Shown here: positions 7,539 to 9,895 of the stretch, one piece after another
Numbering within the stretch: position 1 is the stretch's first letter
Layout: the number at the start of each line of letters is the position of its first letter
Source of the DNA: Bog-756 sp036511155
GTDB taxonomy: Bacteria; Actinomycetota; Acidimicrobiia; Acidimicrobiales; RAAP-2
Direction: 5' to 3'
Assembly: GCA_036511155.1 (NCBI GenBank)
Contig: DATCCR010000032.1
Location: forward strand, 1-9,895
DNA: 9,895 nucleotides
Notes under the pieces: generated by a model
The model's input: the letters and a program-made list of their open reading frames with translations, nothing else
What the model was told of the DNA's origin: nothing
The model's database searches: none
Program-made: the position numbers and the translations under genes

Positions 7539-8717
7539 TCAGGCCCCGACGGTCAGGGACACGGCCCCGGTGGCCCGATGGACCGCCGGGTGGTGGGCGA
7601 CGGGGAGTCGGGTGTCGGCCACCTGGACGGTGAGGGTCACCGTGCCGGTCGCGGTCGCCCTGCCGGTGATGGTCCCGTCAGCGTGCAGCCTCAGGCCGGC
7701 CGGCAGTGGGGTCGATCCGGCGGCCAGCGTCCACCGGTAGCGGGTGTGCCCACCGACGGCCGTCAGGGCGCCGGCGTACGCGACGCCCACCGTGGCCTCG
7801 GGCAGGACCGTGGTGGAGACGGCCACGCCGTCCAGCACCGTGGCGAATGCCCCGGCGACCAGGCCGTGCCCGATGTCGTTGGCGTGGATGTTCCCGCCTC
7901 CGGAGCAGAACAGGGTCCAGTTGCAGACATCGGCCACGTTCTGCGGCTCGGGTGTCCCGAGGTAGGAACCGGTGAGGGCGAAGTCGGTCGTCTGGAAGGC
8001 CGAGGCCACGTCGGCCGTGGACGCGCCGGCGGTCGCGTAGAGCTGGGCCAGCGAGGTGTTGAGCGTGCCGGCCAGGACCTCCGACTGCTGGGCGGCGGTC
8101 TGGCCGGACGGGCCGGTCAGCCACAGCCCGAGGAACGGGTCGTAGTAGTTCATGCCGTAGACGGCCACCCCCGGGTAGGCGGAGGCCAGTCCGGCCAGGA
8201 TCACCGGGAGGTTCGTGGTGATGTGGGTAAGTCCGCTCTGCACACAGCCCACGTTGACCGTTCCGCCGACCAGGCAGCCGTCCACGTCGTTGGCGCCGAT
8301 GTCGATGGTCACCATCGCCACCTGGCGGGGGTGGGCCCGCAGGAACGCCTCGGCGTCGCCCAACTGGGTCCCGGAGGCGTACGAGCACCCGCCGCCGTTG
8401 ATGACCGAGGATGTGGTGGCCCCGGAGCAGGCCAGGTTGACCAGCTGCAGCGTCGGGAACCGGGCCAACTCGTGCTGGTAGAGGACGTTCGCGTACCGGG
8501 TCGCCGTGGTGCCGGCCCCGACGCCGGCGGCCAGCGAGTCGCCGAGGGCCAGGTCGTAGACCGGCGCAGGCGCAGGTGCGGCCGATGCCGCGGTCGCCGG
8601 CACGGCGGCTCCGACACCGCCCAGACCGGCCACGGCGAGCCCGAGGGCCACCCACGGACGGATGGCGACGCCGCGGCGCCCCCGGTGGTGGAACCTGCGC
8701 ACACCTACGGGACCCAT
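7539..8717 (-). CDS. Secreted SGNH/GDSL hydrolase with C-terminal Ig-like domain
   Basis: The 392-residue precursor begins with a basic segment (RRFHHRGRRG) and a hydrophobic core (WVALGLAVAGLGGVGAAV), with likely signal-peptidase cleavage near ATAASA (41-46). The mature SGNH domain has LALGDSLAAG with nucleophile Ser61 (block I), LACSGATTSS (block II), TIDIGANDVD (block III GAND) and NIHANDIGHG with His278 (block V). Several Cys (LACSG, GCSY, DGCLV, GCVQ, VCNW, FCSG) could form disulfides, as expected outside the cell. From about residue 300 a beta-rich region (TVGVAYAGALTAVGG to the end) resembles a putative Ig domain, probably for binding or spacing. Such enzymes hydrolyse ester bonds in lipids or remove O-acyl groups from glycans; the substrate is not evident. 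ATG 8717 has GGAGG (8724-8728) at 6 bases. The gene stands 113 bases before the amino-sugar operon on the same strand, and may be a separate unit. Confidence 0.9.
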   Translation of the reverse strand: MGPVGVRRFHHRGRRGVAIRPWVALGLAVAGLGGVGAAVPATAASAAPAPAPVYDLALGDSLAAGVGAGTTATRYANVLYQHELARFPTLQLVNLACSGATTSSVINGGGCSYASGTQLGDAEAFLRAHPRQVAMVTIDIGANDVDGCLVGGTVNVGCVQSGLTHITTNLPVILAGLASAYPGVAVYGMNYYDPFLGLWLTGPSGQTAAQQSEVLAGTLNTSLAQLYATAGASTADVASAFQTTDFALTGSYLGTPEPQNVADVCNWTLFCSGGGNIHANDIGHGLVAGAFATVLDGVAVSTTVLPEATVGVAYAGALTAVGGHTRYRWTLAAGSTPLPAGLRLHADGTITGRATATGTVTLTVQVADTRLPVAHHPAVHRATGAVSLTVGA

Positions 8718-8899
8718 GGAACCCCTCCCCCCTGGTCGGCGGGTCGCGAGGACCCGTGGCCGCGATCGTACTCTCGTGGTCACGCTCTGCCTTGACCCGG
8801 TGACCGGGATGACAACGATGGTTGCAAAGTGCCCGAGTTGCGCCGTTACGCGGGACCCCCTCTTTTCGTTAGGTTCCCCATCAGGTAAGTTGGTCAACC
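8718..8899. promoter_or_regulatory. Divergent control region between the SGNH hydrolase and cysD
   Basis: This is a 182-base gap serving two divergent genes. For cysD (+), two promoter guesses are TAGGTT (8870-8875) with a weak TTACGC 18 bases upstream, and TTGACC (8792-8797) with AACGAT (8814-8819) at 16 bases. A 13-base palindrome, CCCGGTGACCGGG (8796-8808), lies in the spacer of the second and may be an operator. CAAC/GTTG (8813-8824) and two GTTGC direct repeats (8821-8825, 8835-8839) follow. For the hydrolase (-), TACGAT (8765-8770) is a possible -10. None is consensus at both boxes. The cysD ribosome binding site is poor (AGGT at 8883 is about 13 bases away). Confidence 0.35.
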
Positions 8900-9835
8900 A
8901 TGGATACGAGCCACGAGAGCGCAGCCACGGGGCAATACCAGCTCTCCCACCTGCGCGCCATCGAAGCCCAGTCGATCCACATCATCCGTGAGGTGGCCGC
9001 CGAATTCGAGCGTCCGGTGCTGTTGTTCTCGGGTGGCAAGGACTCGGTCATCATGCTCCGGGCGGCCCAGAAGGCCTTCCATCCGGGCCGGATCCCGTTC
9101 CCGGTGATGCACATCGACACCGGTCACAACTTCCCCGAGGTCATCGACTTCCGCGACCGGATCGTGGCCGAGCTGGAGGCCACCCTGATCGTCGCCTCCG
9201 TGCAGGACTCCATCGACCAGGGGCGGTCCACCGAGGAGTCGGGCAACGACCCCTCCCGCAACCGCCTCCAGACCCGGACCCTGCTCGACGCCATCAACGA
9301 GTACAAGTTCGACGCCGTGTTCGGCGGCGCCCGCCGCGACGAGGAGAAGGCCCGGGCCAAGGAGCGGGTGTACTCCTTCCGTGACGAGTTCGGCCAGTGG
9401 GACCCGAAGAACCAGCGTCCCGAGCTGTGGTCGCTCTACAACGGCCGCCACGGTGCGGGCGAGCACATCCGGGTCTTCCCGATCTCGGACTGGACCGAGC
9501 TCGACGTGTGGCAGTACATCGGCGAGGAGGGCCTCGAGCTCCCCTCCATCTACTACTCCCACCGCCGCAACGTGTTCCGCCGTGACGGCATGCTGCTGTC
9601 CGAGGGCCCCAACGTCACCCCCCGGGGCGACGAGGAGCTGTTCGAGGCCACGGTCCGCTACCGCACGGTGGGCGACATGACCTGCACGGGCGCCGTCGAG
9701 TCGGCCGCCGCCACCGTGGACGAGATCATCCTCGAGGTGGCCGCCTCGAGACTGACCGAGCGTGGCGCCACCCGCGCCGACGACCGGGTCAGCGAGGCCG
9801 CCATGGAGGACCGCAAGCGCGAGGGGTATTTCTGA
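8900..9835 (+). CDS. cysD: Sulfate adenylyltransferase small subunit CysD
   Basis: This 311-residue protein can be aligned by eye with E. coli CysD (302 residues) along its whole length. LSHLRAIEAQSIHIIREVAA (15-34) opens the conserved part. The PP-loop of ATP pyrophosphatases is SGGKDS (44-49). HIDTGHNFPEVIDFRDR, GGARRDEEKARAKERVYSFRD (from 142), WDPKNQRPELW, RVFPISDWTELDVWQYI and the C-terminal KREGYF are hallmark segments. With the GTPase CysN it makes adenosine 5'-phosphosulfate from sulfate and ATP in the cytoplasm, the first step of sulfate assimilation and of PAPS supply. The first 13 residues before the conserved part are slightly longer than in E. coli. The ATG at 8900 has only a weak ribosome binding site. 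The stop overlaps the next ATG by one base (TGATG), as expected for a cysDN operon. Confidence 0.97.
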   Translation: MDTSHESAATGQYQLSHLRAIEAQSIHIIREVAAEFERPVLLFSGGKDSVIMLRAAQKAFHPGRIPFPVMHIDTGHNFPEVIDFRDRIVAELEATLIVASVQDSIDQGRSTEESGNDPSRNRLQTRTLLDAINEYKFDAVFGGARRDEEKARAKERVYSFRDEFGQWDPKNQRPELWSLYNGRHGAGEHIRVFPISDWTELDVWQYIGEEGLELPSIYYSHRRNVFRRDGMLLSEGPNVTPRGDEELFEATVRYRTVGDMTCTGAVESAAATVDEIILEVAASRLTERGATRADDRVSEAAMEDRKREGYF

Positions 9836-9895
9836 TGAGCACCGTTGTTCCCCTCGATCCGGCTGTTGACCCGGTACGCATCGACGTGCACGAGC
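9835..9895 (+). CDS. cysN: Start of a probable CysN gene, cut by window end
   Basis: An ATG overlaps the cysD stop by one base, with GAGGGG (9821-9826) upstream. Twenty codons are visible (MSTVVPLDPAVDPVRIDVHE) and they stay open to the end. The GTPase P-loop that would identify CysN, or a CysNC fusion with APS kinase, lies outside. The call rests mainly on the nearly universal cysD-cysN order and the overlap. Confidence 0.7.
   Translation, partial: MSTVVPLDPAVDPVRIDVHE

Noticed and set aside
8660..8717. Twin-arginine export signal on the SGNH hydrolase
   Set aside because: The RRG pair is not in the SRRxFLK context; a general Sec signal with an AxA-type cleavage site explains the N terminus.
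7407..8795. A long open frame on the plus strand opposite the SGNH hydrolase
   Set aside because: Its translation is low-complexity Gly, Arg and Val with no family motif. The opposite strand carries a full SGNH domain with signal peptide and ribosome binding site. Antisense frames stay open because of GC-rich third positions.

Overview
The window comes from a very GC-rich bacterial chromosome. A 60-base sample inside the membrane transferase gene counts to 78% GC. GTG starts, 4-base gene overlaps and strong third-position GC bias point to an actinobacterium. An acidimicrobial type of organism is a reasonable guess, but no marker here settles the lineage. The content is mainly cell-surface polysaccharide biosynthesis, plus one toxin-antitoxin module and the start of a sulfate-activation operon.

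Layout. Bases 2-865 (+) hold the 3' part of a sulfotransferase-fold protein. Bases 930-1928 and 1940-2782 (+) encode a zinc-finger SAM methyltransferase and a family 2 glycosyltransferase, 11 bases apart. Bases 2829-4407 (-) hold a hipBA toxin-antitoxin operon of clearly lower GC, with a very AT-rich promoter/operator (about 33% GC). A long hairpin at 4559-4596 separates it from the upstream operon on the same strand. That operon (7425 down to 4674, -) encodes a GNAT acyltransferase, a WecA/MraY-type polyprenyl-phosphate sugar-phosphate transferase and a DegT/PglE-type aminotransferase. Each junction is a 4-base start/stop overlap. Bases 7539-8717 (-) encode a secreted SGNH hydrolase with a C-terminal Ig-like domain. 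Bases 8900-9835 (+) encode CysD, with the first codons of a CysN-like gene running off the window.

How it fits together. The GNAT, phosphotransferase and aminotransferase are most simply read as making and loading an acylated amino-sugar onto a lipid carrier. The methyltransferase, glycosyltransferase and sulfotransferase-like protein would extend or decorate the glycan. CysD/CysN make APS, the precursor of the sulfate donor PAPS, but the sulfotransferase-like protein has lost the residues expected to bind PAPS, so a direct link is uncertain. HipBA looks like a later arrival.

I see no tRNA or rRNA gene, CRISPR array, insertion sequence or obvious new defence system. The observations most worth following up are the degenerate sulfotransferase, the unusual amino-sugar operon, the repeat array in the hipBA promoter, and an upstream reading frame with two cysteine codons that overlaps the cysD start.
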